Shown here: positions 1 through 6,470 of the stretch, piece after piece
Layout: each line of letters begins with the position of its first letter
Numbering within the stretch: the stretch's first letter is position 1
DNA from: Elusimicrobiota bacterium
GTDB lineage: Bacteria > Elusimicrobiota > Elusimicrobia > FEN-1173
Length of the DNA: 10,037 nucleotides
Assembly (NCBI GenBank): GCA_016207625.1
Contig: JACQPF010000371.1
Span: forward strand, 1-10,037
Direction of reading: 5' to 3'
Position numbers and translations under genes: made by a program
The notes under the pieces: generated by a model
What the model was told of the DNA's origin: nothing
Database searches by the model: none
What the model saw: only the letters and a program-made list of their open reading frames with translations

Positions 1-220
1 CTCCGATGGCGAGAGGAGCGTTTTTTTCCGGGCCGGCGGAAATGGCGATTTCGATCAAGCTTGTTTCAAGGCAGTTCAGATGGTCGGGACGCGGGAGGCG
101 GTTTTTGAGGCGATGCAGCCATTTCAGAGACCGGAGGATAGAAAGGAATCGGGGAAGGCCCAAAAGGATGAGGCCTCCCCTCAGGAAGGCCTTGACGGCG
201 TAAGCCCTAATCCACTTCAA
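1..220 (-). CDS. Lasso-peptide B2-like (transglutaminase-core) protein, 3' end beyond window
   Basis: The minus strand is open from a TTG at 220-218 to the left edge, giving 73 residues. The N-terminal half is basic and hydrophobic with helix-like stretches. It leads to R-P-D-H-L-N-C-L-E-T-S-L (Cys about residue 50) and then A-P-L-A-I-G near residue 69. B2 proteins (Transglut_core3, McjB-type) typically show a Cys-Leu-x-x-(A/S)-L helix followed by a strand ending I-G-V; that Cys is the catalytic nucleophile of the leader peptidase. The His and Asp would lie outside the window. The TTG is chosen because the frame is closed by TGA at 238-236, no ATG or GTG follows, and AAGGA sits 9 bases upstream (234-230). 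The gene overlaps the end of the PqqD-like gene by 14 bases, as expected of coupled B1/B2 genes. The assignment comes from motif pattern and context on a fragment, so it is moderate. A run of seven A's in the coding strand near base 25 is a possible sequencing-error site. Confidence 0.6.
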   Translation of the reverse strand, partial: MKWIRAYAVKAFLRGGLILLGLPRFLSILRSLKWLHRLKNRLPRPDHLNCLETSLIEIAISAGPEKNAPLAIG

Positions 221-482
221 GGAGGCCGTCCTTTTTCAAGGTTTGGATGAACTGGGAGACGTCCTCGCGCGCCCGGGATTCTTCGACTTCGAATTCGTCG
301 CGGATAAGCCGGCAGAGTTCCTCCAAGGTCCTGTTCTCCTGCAGGGCGCGCCAAAGCGCGGTCCCCGTCCCTTCGATTCCATAGTATCGGCCCCGGGCAG
401 GGTCCAAAAGGATGATCTCATCATCCACATCCCGCCAAAGCACTACAGGATTGGCGCGAAAAAAGGGTCCCGGCTTCGCCAT
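207..482 (-). CDS. PqqD-like peptide-recognition protein (RRE, B1-like)
   Basis: This is a 91-residue protein of the PqqD family. Recognisable pattern: V-V-L-W-R-D-V-D-D-E-I-I-L-L-D near residue 13, then G-R-Y-Y-G-I-E-G-T-G-T-A-L-W, then a helical region (T-L-E-E-L-C, D-V-S-Q-F-I) and the terminal G-L-L-E-V-D. PqqD-fold proteins are RiPP recognition elements: three strands plus a helical winged-helix part that binds the leader of a precursor peptide and delivers it to modifying enzymes. Length is typical of a stand-alone PqqD or lasso B1. A GTG at 485 begins the frame, but the ATG at 482 is preferred because GGAG lies five bases before it and only two before the GTG. Its ATG shares one base with the TGA of the ATPase gene, so translation is coupled. 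The B2-like gene follows with a 14-base overlap. Some PqqD proteins sit in kinase or polysaccharide loci, so the substrate is open. Confidence 0.85.
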   Translation of the reverse strand: MAKPGPFFRANPVVLWRDVDDEIILLDPARGRYYGIEGTGTALWRALQENRTLEELCRLIRDEFEVEESRAREDVSQFIQTLKKDGLLEVD

Positions 483-1288
483 CACAACTCCAGGTCCTTG
501 GCGATGTCTTGGACAATGTCCTTATCGATCGTTCGCGCTCCCTTCCCGAAACCCGCCATCAAGGCCAAATCGCACAGGTGGTTGATGCGCCGCGGAATGC
601 CACCGGAGTGTTCCGTCACGAGCTGGACGGCCTCGGGAGTGAAAATCGGGTCGTTTTGCCCGGCGGTCCGCACGCGGTGCGAGATGTATTGGCGCGTTTC
701 CTCGGGGTTCAGGCGGTCCAGATAGTAGCTGACGGCGATGCGCTGTTGGAGCTGTTTGATTTGATTCACTTTTTCTTTCAATTCGGGCTGGCCGATGAGG
801 AGGAGGGTCAAGAGGAACATGTTCTGTTTTTGGAAGTTCAGGAGGAGCCGGAGCTCTTCGAAGATGATGCGTTCGTCTATGACGTGGGCCTCGTCGATGA
901 TGACAACCGTGTTTTTGCCGTCGTTGGCGTTTTGGAGGAGGAGGTCTCCCAGGACGTGGAGGAGCTCGGTTTTCTCTTTGGGAAGGTGATCTCGCACGCC
1001 GAGTTGAAAAACGATTTCACGCAGGATCTCCACGTTGGACAAGAGGGGGTTGAAGATGAACGCCGTCTTGTAGCGGCCGCCCGAGGACAGCTCCATCTTG
1101 AGGGTTTCCGCCATCAGGGTTTTGCCGCAGCCGAAGACGCCGGAGAGCATGGCCGCGCCTTTTTTCTCCCGGACCGCATAGAGAAGCCGGTTCAACGCCT
1201 CCTCATGGGCGCCGGAGCGGAACAGGAAGCGCGGGTCCGCCGTGTTCTCAAAGGGCTTTTCTCTCAACTGCCAATGTTCTAAATACAT
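482..1288 (-). CDS. ExeA/GspA-type AAA ATPase
   Basis: A 268-residue AAA ATPase. The start M-Y-L-E-H-W-Q-L-R-E-K-P-F is the usual opening of the ExeA/GspA ATPase domain and of the similar ATPases in exopolysaccharide and exosortase loci. Walker A is G-V-F-G-C-G-K-T (50-57), Walker B V-V-I-I-D-E-A-H (128-135), a sensor-1-like L-I-G-Q-P-E-L (164-170) and a sensor-2-like G-G-I-P-R-R-I-N (229-236). All nucleotide-binding motifs are intact, so it should hydrolyse ATP. It ends right after the ATPase core and lacks the transmembrane and peptidoglycan-binding C-terminus of true ExeA, so it is a cytosolic short form. No Shine-Dalgarno sequence is visible before the ATG, and a weak promoter ends only nine bases upstream. 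The PqqD-like gene follows in an overlap, which suggests that the ATPase works with the PqqD/B2 pair or in the same export or assembly process. That functional link is inference. Confidence 0.88.
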   Translation of the reverse strand: MYLEHWQLREKPFENTADPRFLFRSGAHEEALNRLLYAVREKKGAAMLSGVFGCGKTLMAETLKMELSSGGRYKTAFIFNPLLSNVEILREIVFQLGVRDHLPKEKTELLHVLGDLLLQNANDGKNTVVIIDEAHVIDERIIFEELRLLLNFQKQNMFLLTLLLIGQPELKEKVNQIKQLQQRIAVSYYLDRLNPEETRQYISHRVRTAGQNDPIFTPEAVQLVTEHSGGIPRRINHLCDLALMAGFGKGARTIDKDIVQDIAKDLEL

Positions 1289-1296
1289 GCGCTATA

Positions 1297-1325
1297 AGTA
1301 AATCATTAGATGAGTTGAAAATCAA
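1297..1325 (-). promoter_or_regulatory. Weak sigma70-like promoter before the AAA ATPase
   Basis: On the minus strand TTGATT (1325-1320) is followed after 17 bases by TTTACT (1302-1297). Each hexamer matches four of six consensus bases. Transcription would start around 1290, almost at the ATG (1288), giving a leaderless or nearly leaderless message; this fits the absence of a Shine-Dalgarno sequence there. The area is locally AT-rich compared with its surroundings. Confidence 0.3.
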
Positions 1326-1328
1326 TGT

Positions 1329-1368
1329 TCATCCCATCCTACAAGCTGGGATGATGCGCAGCCGCATC
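1329..1368 (-). terminator. Two adjacent hairpins after the permease stop codon
   Basis: A perfect 6-base stem with a 4-base loop (GATGCG-CAGC-CGCATC, 1353-1368) overlaps the permease stop codon. Next to it is an 8-base stem with a 10-base loop (TCATCCCA ... TGGGATGA, 1329-1354). The two share bases 1353-1354, so they abut or compete. Neither is followed by a clear U run in the minus direction (the next bases read ACATTGATTTTC), so this is not a textbook intrinsic terminator. It may be a weak terminator or a 3' RNA-stabilising element separating the ABC genes from the ATPase/PqqD genes. Confidence 0.35.
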
Positions 1369-2176
1369 AATAATGTCCTAGGGTTCCGTCCGCGCGGGAG
1401 CGTTTGAGGGAAATCGAGAAGATGAGCACGCCGAGGGGCCATGTCACAAGCACGAAAACGCAGAGGGCGATCAGTTGCGGGGAGATGTCCGCCCATCCGG
1501 CGCCGGCCAAGAGGCTGCGCCGCAGCCCTTCCAGGGCGTGCGACATGGGCACGAAAATGGAGAAAGGCTTGAGCCAGCCCGGCAGGATGTCGATCGGGAA
1601 GTAAACGCCGCCCAGGAGTTCGCTGAAGGTGGCCAACAGCCATGTGACCGGGTTCCCCCTCTTGAACCGCATGATGAACGCCGCCGCGAAGACCCCCAGG
1701 CCCATGAACGCCAACAGCGTGAGGACGAGGACCGCCAAGGCCGGCCCGATGTTCGCCATGGGCATCCGCAGGCCGAAGACCGCCAAGCCGAGGGTCAGGT
1801 AAACCACCACCTCCATCGTGGCGCTCAAGAAATCCCAAAGAGAGGACCCGACCAGGAACTGGGGCAGGTTGACCGGCGTGAGGAGGAGCGGTTCCAGGGT
1901 GTTCAAGAACTGCTCCTGACGGAGGGATTGGGAGAAGGAGTTGAGTCCCACGCTCTGGTATGTGGAGAAGGCGATGCCGATGAGGACGAAGGAAAAGTAA
2001 TCCCCCCCGTATTGCTTGAGGTGGGGCGCCGCCGCGCTGCCGAAAAGCTTCGCCACGAAATAGAAGGTGGCGGCCGAGAAAAAGACCCCCATCATGTCCA
2101 TGATGAAGCCCAGCCGGTAGGAGAGGTGGATCGTGGCGTCTCTCCGGAGGAAGCCCCACAATGTTTTAAAGAGCAT
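1367..2176 (-). CDS. ABC-2 type transporter permease
   Basis: This 269-residue integral membrane protein has six hydrophobic segments in the layout of ABC-2 permeases: a basic N-terminal tail (L-R-R-D), first membrane helix near residue 25, second near 60-75, a cluster around 110-180, and the last near 235-255. The segment E-Q-F-L-N-T-L-E-P-L-L-L-T-P-V after the second helix and the late G-G-V-Y-F-P-I-D-I-L-P-G-W-L-K with P-M-S-H-A-L-E-G-L-R (about 193-220) are family hallmarks. Its ATG lies inside the end of the ATPase gene (11-base overlap), so the two are translationally coupled and form a one-plus-one exporter. No good Shine-Dalgarno site is seen, consistent with coupling. Members of this family export polysaccharides, lipids, drugs or peptides. 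The substrate cannot be told, though the nearby PqqD/B2-like genes make a peptide possible and the GH94-fold gene makes a glycan possible. Confidence 0.9.
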   Translation of the reverse strand: MLFKTLWGFLRRDATIHLSYRLGFIMDMMGVFFSAATFYFVAKLFGSAAAPHLKQYGGDYFSFVLIGIAFSTYQSVGLNSFSQSLRQEQFLNTLEPLLLTPVNLPQFLVGSSLWDFLSATMEVVVYLTLGLAVFGLRMPMANIGPALAVLVLTLLAFMGLGVFAAAFIMRFKRGNPVTWLLATFSELLGGVYFPIDILPGWLKPFSIFVPMSHALEGLRRSLLAGAGWADISPQLIALCVFVLVTWPLGVLIFSISLKRSRADGTLGHY

Positions 2177-2927
2177 GGGTCTGCGCCGGGGCCACGAGTC
2201 TTTGAAAGAAGTCTTCGACGGAAAAGTGAGGGTCGGCCTCTTTCTCCTTTCGGAGCGATCCTTGGAAACGCACCGTCCCTTCCGAGAGCACGATCCAGAA
2301 ATCCGATATCTTCTGGGCTTCTTCCAGTTGGTGGGTGGAAATGAGGACGATCTTCTTTTTCCGGTTCGCCCATTCCTCCCTCATGAGGCTCCTGAGGCCG
2401 ATGGAGGCGTGCGGGTCGAGGTTCTGAAGGGGCTCGTCCAGCAAAAGCACCGGAGGGTCATGTATCAAGGCCCGGGCGATCAGCAGTTTCTGTTTCTGGC
2501 CGCTGGAAAGCTCGCGGAACGGGTGTTCGATGAACGAGTCAAGCTCCAACTCCTGAACGATGGCCGCGAGCCTCTCTTTCCAGGCCGGGGCGGAGAGGCC
2601 GAAGAGCTGAGCATAAAACCAGAGGTTCGTCCGGGCCGACAGGCGGCCGTAGAAGGAGTGGTTTTCAGACGAGGCGAACCCCACGAGCCGCTTGGCGTCC
2701 CGCGGCTGACGGTGTACGTCGGTTGAGTTGTGGAGGACTCGGCCTTCATCGGGGGTCAATAGGGTGGCGATGGTTTTTAAGAGGGTCGTTTTCCCCGATC
2801 CATTGGGCCCGAGAAGGCAGGCGACGGACCCGGCGTGGACTTCGAAGGAGACGTTATGAAGGATTTCTCTCGGTCCCTGGGAGGACGGGAACCGCTTGCA
2901 GATGTCTTTAAGGACTAGGGCGGACAG
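2166..2927 (-). CDS. ABC transporter ATP-binding protein with probable CTG start
   Basis: The reading frame encodes a complete ABC ATPase only if it begins well upstream of the first ordinary start codon. The frame opens after TGA at 2951-2949 and holds no ATG, GTG or TTG until TTG at 2759, which lies downstream of Walker A. From CTG at 2927 it gives 253 residues: Walker A G-P-N-G-S-G-K-T-T (40-48), signature L-S-S-G-Q-K-Q (about 140-146), Walker B L-L-L-D-E-P (about 161-166), D-loop N-L-D-P and H-loop S-T-H (His about 199). AAGAGG lies six bases before the CTG, which supports that start. The Q-loop region reads S-S-E-N-H-S-F-Y, with no Gln at the usual place; related exporters often have E-R-S-F-Y there. 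It follows the HD-GYP gene by 10 bases and overlaps the permease, whose motor it should be. A +1 frameshift fusing it to the HD-GYP protein, or a sequence error, is a less likely alternative. Confidence 0.88.
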   Translation of the reverse strand: MSALVLKDICKRFPSSQGPREILHNVSFEVHAGSVACLLGPNGSGKTTLLKTIATLLTPDEGRVLHNSTDVHRQPRDAKRLVGFASSENHSFYGRLSARTNLWFYAQLFGLSAPAWKERLAAIVQELELDSFIEHPFRELSSGQKQKLLIARALIHDPPVLLLDEPLQNLDPHASIGLRSLMREEWANRKKKIVLISTHQLEEAQKISDFWIVLSEGTVRFQGSLRKEKEADPHFSVEDFFQRLVAPAQTHAL

Positions 2928-2933
2928 GGTTAA

Positions 2934-2939
2934 CCTCTT
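2934..2939 (-). promoter_or_regulatory. Ribosome binding site AAGAGG for the CTG-started ATPase
   Basis: AAGAGG sits on the minus strand at 2939-2934, overlapping the TAA of the HD-GYP gene, with a six-base spacer (TTAACC) before CTG 2927. The spacing is ideal and no standard start codon is available, so this site decides the start of the ABC ATPase. Confidence 0.5.
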
Positions 2940-4071
2940 ATAACCCTTTCACCCACCACCGTTGGGCTCGAAGCTCCAGGAGCAGGCGCTGATCGTCGGT
3001 ATGGATTTTGGTTTCATCGACGGCGTCGGCGATGTAGAGGATGGGCTGCGTGCCGAGGTTGATGATGCGGGGGACCGGCACGCGCCGGCCTTGCCCGTCG
3101 ATCAGGACCTTCACCTTGGGCCGCGTGGGAAGGCCGGGGTTGGTGAAGATGACACGGCTGATCTCTCCGGAGCTGAGCCGCACGAAGGACCCGGCGGGGT
3201 AAAGGGAAAGTGATTCGATCAAGGTCTTGACGCTCCCGGGCTCAAAAGACTTCTCATGTTGTTCGATCATCAGGCGAAGCGCCTGGTGGGGCAGGGACCG
3301 GGGCCGCCATGCACGCACGTGCGTGATGGCCTCGTACACGTCGCACACTCCGACGATCTTGGCCAATTTGTGGATGCCCGCGCCGGGGCGATGCTCCGGG
3401 TAACCGCTCCCGTCCACCCGCTCATGGATTTGGCCCACGATTTGAGCCACGTCTTCACGCATGGACCCGGAGAGATCTGAAAAGCGGGCGAGAAGGGTCT
3501 GGCCGTCCGTCGGGTGCTTGCGGATTTGGGCCAATTCCGCCGGCGACAGCGCCGAAGGCTTCAAGGCGATCGGCAGGCAAGCCATCATTCCGAGGTCATG
3601 GAAGAGAGCGCCGTAGGCCAGGGTCATGATCTCGTCTTGGGAAAGCTTTAAGGACAAGCCCAGGCGGATGCTGAAGATGGCCACGTTCACGACGTGCCCG
3701 AAAAGGTAATTGTCCGGCGCCGACCGGTCGGCCAAGGCCAGGAGTTCCTGGTTGCCGGATTGGAGCGTGGCGATGATTTTACCAACGGTGTCTTTGGGGA
3801 GAGCCGTCGTTTCTATTTTAGACGTGTTTTGGACGGTGTTGTAAATGGAGCGCGCGCCGGCGACGGCTTCCGTGTAGACTTCCACCGCTTTCAGGGCGTG
3901 GTCTTGAACGCGTTTTTCAACGATTTCGTCCGGTTCTTCGGGTAGGGCGGTCCCCACGTCAGGGAACGACTCGGGGGGTTTGACCGCAGCCGGGCCTGCG
4001 GCGGCCTGCGCCGCATCCGCCGGAGATGGGACGGCGTCTTTTTTCTTTTTGAGGATGTCCGAAAACTTCAT
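2938..4071 (-). CDS. HD-GYP domain protein (c-di-GMP phosphodiesterase-like), one metal ligand substituted
   Basis: A 377-residue cytosolic protein. The first 115 residues are low-complexity (Ala/Pro-rich, 13-50) and then helical, with no receiver or sensor domain. The HD-GYP core follows: His126 (F-G-H-V-V-N), H-D-L-G-M (158-162), His186 (R-K-H-P), I-H-E-R-V-D-G-S-G-Y-P (215-225) and C-D-V-Y-E-A-I-T (243-250, Asp244). The C-terminal strand-rich part (Y-P-A-G-S-F-V-R-L-S-S-G-E, about 293) is the common tail of this family. HD-GYP enzymes hydrolyse cyclic di-GMP to pGpG and GMP at a bi- or trinuclear metal centre. Here the first His of the usual H-H-E-x-x-D-G-x-G-Y-P motif is Ile215, which may reduce metal binding; the GYP signature is kept. 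Thus either a modified enzyme or a c-di-GMP sensor. The gene lies 28 bases after the GH94-like gene and 10 before the ABC ATPase, probably in one transcript. The ATG has no clear Shine-Dalgarno site. Confidence 0.88.
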   Translation of the reverse strand: MKFSDILKKKKDAVPSPADAAQAAAGPAAVKPPESFPDVGTALPEEPDEIVEKRVQDHALKAVEVYTEAVAGARSIYNTVQNTSKIETTALPKDTVGKIIATLQSGNQELLALADRSAPDNYLFGHVVNVAIFSIRLGLSLKLSQDEIMTLAYGALFHDLGMMACLPIALKPSALSPAELAQIRKHPTDGQTLLARFSDLSGSMREDVAQIVGQIHERVDGSGYPEHRPGAGIHKLAKIVGVCDVYEAITHVRAWRPRSLPHQALRLMIEQHEKSFEPGSVKTLIESLSLYPAGSFVRLSSGEISRVIFTNPGLPTRPKVKVLIDGQGRRVPVPRIINLGTQPILYIADAVDETKIHTDDQRLLLELRAQRWWVKGL

Positions 4072-4099
4072 AACAGATCTATTTTACAATGTATTGGGC

Positions 4100-6460
4100 T
4101 CATTTCAAAGCAGGCCCGACGGAAACCAAGACCTCGCTGGATCGCCCCGGCATCGCGGGCAAAAGGTTTCCGGAGATCTTCTCCGCGTTCAGAAGGATGC
4201 GGTGCGTGCCGGGTTTGAGCTTGGGGTCGCGCTGGAAGCGGATCCGATACGTCCCCCCGCGGAACACGCGGATGGCGCTGGCGTGATCCCACTCGGGAGG
4301 GAGGCAAGGCTGGATGTTCAAGCCATCCCAATCCGCTTGGATGCCCAAAATGCCTTCCGTGCAGGCCCGGTAGAGCCCGGCGGCGGAGCCGGACTTCCAA
4401 GTCCATCCGGCGCGCCCCGGCACGGCAGAGTCCGGGCCGTCGATGTAGGCCGGCACGGCGTACGGCTCGCTGCGATGGAGCTTGGGATCGGCCGCGCTCT
4501 GGATGACCGGGCATAAACGTTTGTATATCTCCCAGGCCGTTTTCGCCCGGCCCAAACGGCATTCCATCAAGAGCGTCAATGCCGCCGCGGAGGCTTCGAC
4601 ACCGCCGTTCTCGTAGGTGGCCGGCGAGTGGCGCGCCACTTTTCCCGCCTGGCCGTCCGGAACGGTGTAGGGAGGGTTCAGGAATAGGGGGCCATGGGGG
4701 CTGTAGAGGTTTTTCTCCAAAGACTTCAAGAGAGCGTCTTGGCGGGCCGGGGTATCGACCACGCCGCAGAGGATCGCCCAGGCTTGCGGGGTGAGATATA
4801 TTCGGCCTTCCTTGTTCTTCCGGCTCCCGACGGGTTCTCCGCTCTTGGTGAACGCGTTGAGGAACCATTCGCCGTCCCAGGCGTGGCGGTTCAGGGCCGT
4901 CTTCAGCCTTTTCGACTCGACGGCGTAACGCCGCGCCCGCACCTTCTCTTTGTCCGGCAAGGCGCCCTGTTGGATGGCCCGCTCAATCAGCTCAGACCAG
5001 CCCGTGAGGACCCCATAGAGGAAATGGCCCGCCCAGACGGTCTCCTGGCCGCCCAGGAGGGGCAGGCCGTGGGAGCCGAGGGAGGTGAGGAATTTGTCGA
5101 TGGCGCGGCAGGCGTGCTCATAAAGAGATCCCTGCGCCGGGCGCGCCTCATCGGGACGCGCGGCAAAGGGAACGTTTTCCGCCAGCATCGTCCATTGGCC
5201 GGACTCTTTCAGATAGGCGATCATGGCATAGGGAAGCCAAAGCGCGTCGCCGTTGGAAAGGAACGGTGAAGAGTCTCCTTCGGTGAATTGCCGGGAGGCC
5301 TGGATGCGGATTTGGTCGCGCGCCCGTTCCGGGTCCAGCGGGAGGAAAATGAGGCTGTTTTGAAGCTGTTTGCCGAACAGGAACGCGCCGCCGGATTGGT
5401 GGTGCCCCGTGCGGCTCAAGAGGCCGCCGGAGAGCGCTTCATATTTCAACCATGTGTTGGTGAGGATGTTGAAGGTCTTGTCCGGCGTTTGCACGGGAAA
5501 GGCCGAAAGATATTTATCGAGGAAGATTTCCGTGGTGTGCCAGGCGTGGTCCACTTGCGAGAAATCCTGGAAAAGCTGGGCTTTGACCAGGGCTTCGCTC
5601 CGCGTTTCGGCGGCGCCGACCGAGTAGAGGATGCTCCGCTCCTCGTTGGGTTTCAACGCGATGGACAGGCAAAGGCTGGCGATGGGCTCGTCCCACTTGT
5701 GAGTGGTTTTCCCCACGTAGCGGCCCTGGCGGACCGCTTCGGGGGCCTGGGGAGAGCCGTAGGTTCCCAGGAAGGCTTCCCTGTCGCCGCAAGCCGCCGC
5801 GGTGGGGAGGTTCACGGCGTGCCAGGCGGTGAGGTCCCAAGGGCGCCGGTCGGCGTTGTTTTTCCCGGGCGCGAGACGTCTTTGGGCCAGGATGACTTTG
5901 TTATCGTTTTGAAAAGAGGTTTCCAGCGCCGTTCCGGGCGCGGCGGGGCATTTCGCCGACCACAACCCCAAGTCCCATTCCAAATACGTCCAAACCGTGA
6001 GACGGCGGGGCTTATTGGACATGTTCCGGATTCGCAAACGCCAGATTTCCAGGGGTTCTTCATGCGGCACGAAGACCATCCATTGGCTTTGAATTTGACG
6101 GTTCTGGGAGGTGATGAGAGTGTAGCCCGTGCCGTGCACGCATTCGTAGAGGTCCGGTTTCGCGCAGACCGGTTTCCAGCCGACGGACCAAAATTCCCCT
6201 GATTGTTCGTCCCGCACGTAAATGGAACGGCCCCAATTGTCCTGAACAGGGTCCTGTTCCCACCGAGTCAACCGGTTGGAGGCTGGGTCGTTCAGCCAGG
6301 AATAGCCGGAGCCGGATTGCGACATCACCACGCCGTAGGTCCCCGTGGTGAGGATGTTGAGCCAGGGGCGGGGCGTGTCCGGACGCGAAACGAAAAAGCT
6401 TTTCCCGTCGTCAGCGAAACGGCCGAAGGGTGTTTTGTAGGGGAACCGAGGTTGTTTCAT
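4100..6460 (-). CDS. GH94-fold (cellobiose phosphorylase-like) protein with degenerate active site
   Basis: A 786-residue protein with the full GH94 architecture: N-terminal beta-sandwich (G-R-F-A-D-D-G near 13, P-W-L-N, R-L-T-R-W near 63, Y-V-R-D-E near 81), helical linker, (alpha/alpha)6 barrel and C-terminal sandwich (G-L-N-I-Q-P-C-L-P-P-E-W near 712). GH94 enzymes reversibly phosphorolyse beta-glucosides such as cellobiose, chitobiose or cyclic glucan units. The fold markers R-T-G-H-H-Q-S-G-G-A (350-359) and R-Q-F-T-E-G-D (390-396) are present. The usual R-D-Q-L-Q-D reads G-K-Q-L-Q-N (363-368), D-D-L-L-W-L-P reads G-D-A-L-W-L-P (404-410), the G-D-W-N-D-G-M segment with the general acid is absent between L-P-L-L-G-G and Q-E-T-V-W (466-476), and E-N-G-G-x-x-x-H ends in Ser (617-624). 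Phosphorylase activity is therefore unlikely. No signal peptide, so cytosolic. ATG 6460 is preferred over TTG 6481, because AAGGAGGG lies within that extension. Confidence 0.85.
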   Translation of the reverse strand: MKQPRFPYKTPFGRFADDGKSFFVSRPDTPRPWLNILTTGTYGVVMSQSGSGYSWLNDPASNRLTRWEQDPVQDNWGRSIYVRDEQSGEFWSVGWKPVCAKPDLYECVHGTGYTLITSQNRQIQSQWMVFVPHEEPLEIWRLRIRNMSNKPRRLTVWTYLEWDLGLWSAKCPAAPGTALETSFQNDNKVILAQRRLAPGKNNADRRPWDLTAWHAVNLPTAAACGDREAFLGTYGSPQAPEAVRQGRYVGKTTHKWDEPIASLCLSIALKPNEERSILYSVGAAETRSEALVKAQLFQDFSQVDHAWHTTEIFLDKYLSAFPVQTPDKTFNILTNTWLKYEALSGGLLSRTGHHQSGGAFLFGKQLQNSLIFLPLDPERARDQIRIQASRQFTEGDSSPFLSNGDALWLPYAMIAYLKESGQWTMLAENVPFAARPDEARPAQGSLYEHACRAIDKFLTSLGSHGLPLLGGQETVWAGHFLYGVLTGWSELIERAIQQGALPDKEKVRARRYAVESKRLKTALNRHAWDGEWFLNAFTKSGEPVGSRKNKEGRIYLTPQAWAILCGVVDTPARQDALLKSLEKNLYSPHGPLFLNPPYTVPDGQAGKVARHSPATYENGGVEASAAALTLLMECRLGRAKTAWEIYKRLCPVIQSAADPKLHRSEPYAVPAYIDGPDSAVPGRAGWTWKSGSAAGLYRACTEGILGIQADWDGLNIQPCLPPEWDHASAIRVFRGGTYRIRFQRDPKLKPGTHRILLNAEKISGNLLPAMPGRSSEVLVSVGPALK

Positions 6461-6470
6461 GAGCGGGGAA

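Noticed and set aside
6..203. Plus-strand ORF of 65 codons at the left edge
   Set aside because: It is antisense to the B2-like frame, Arg-rich and without family resemblance; the minus-strand reading has a ribosome binding site, gene overlap and recognisable motif.
509..1282. Plus-strand ORF of 257 codons
   Set aside because: It mirrors the AAA ATPase in the antisense frame; its runs of acidic residues come from reversed codons.
1329..2159. Minus-strand ORF of 276 codons in another frame of the permease
   Set aside because: Pro/His/Arg-rich product without membrane segments; the coupled 269-codon permease frame is clearly the gene.
1475..2344. Plus-strand ORF of 289 codons
   Set aside because: It is antisense to the ABC permease and ATPase, rich in Arg, Glu and Gly, and has no family pattern.
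2938..2952. Programmed +1 frameshift fusing the HD-GYP protein to the ABC ATPase
   Set aside because: The ATPase frame is +1 to the HD-GYP frame at the TAA, but there is no known slippery pattern, and a ribosome binding site before the CTG explains the arrangement better.
3312..3325. Perfect 14-base palindrome CACGCACGTGCGTG
   Set aside because: It lies inside the HD-GYP coding region at T-H-V-R-A and has no second copy or promoter nearby; probably chance in GC-rich coding DNA.
4068..4868. Minus-strand ORF of 266 codons in another frame of the GH94-like gene
   Set aside because: Pro/Arg-rich frame-shifted product; the overlapping 786-codon frame carries the conserved protein.
5288..6202. 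Plus-strand ORF of 304 codons
   Set aside because: It lies wholly antisense to the GH94-like gene and has the composition expected of a GC-rich shadow frame.
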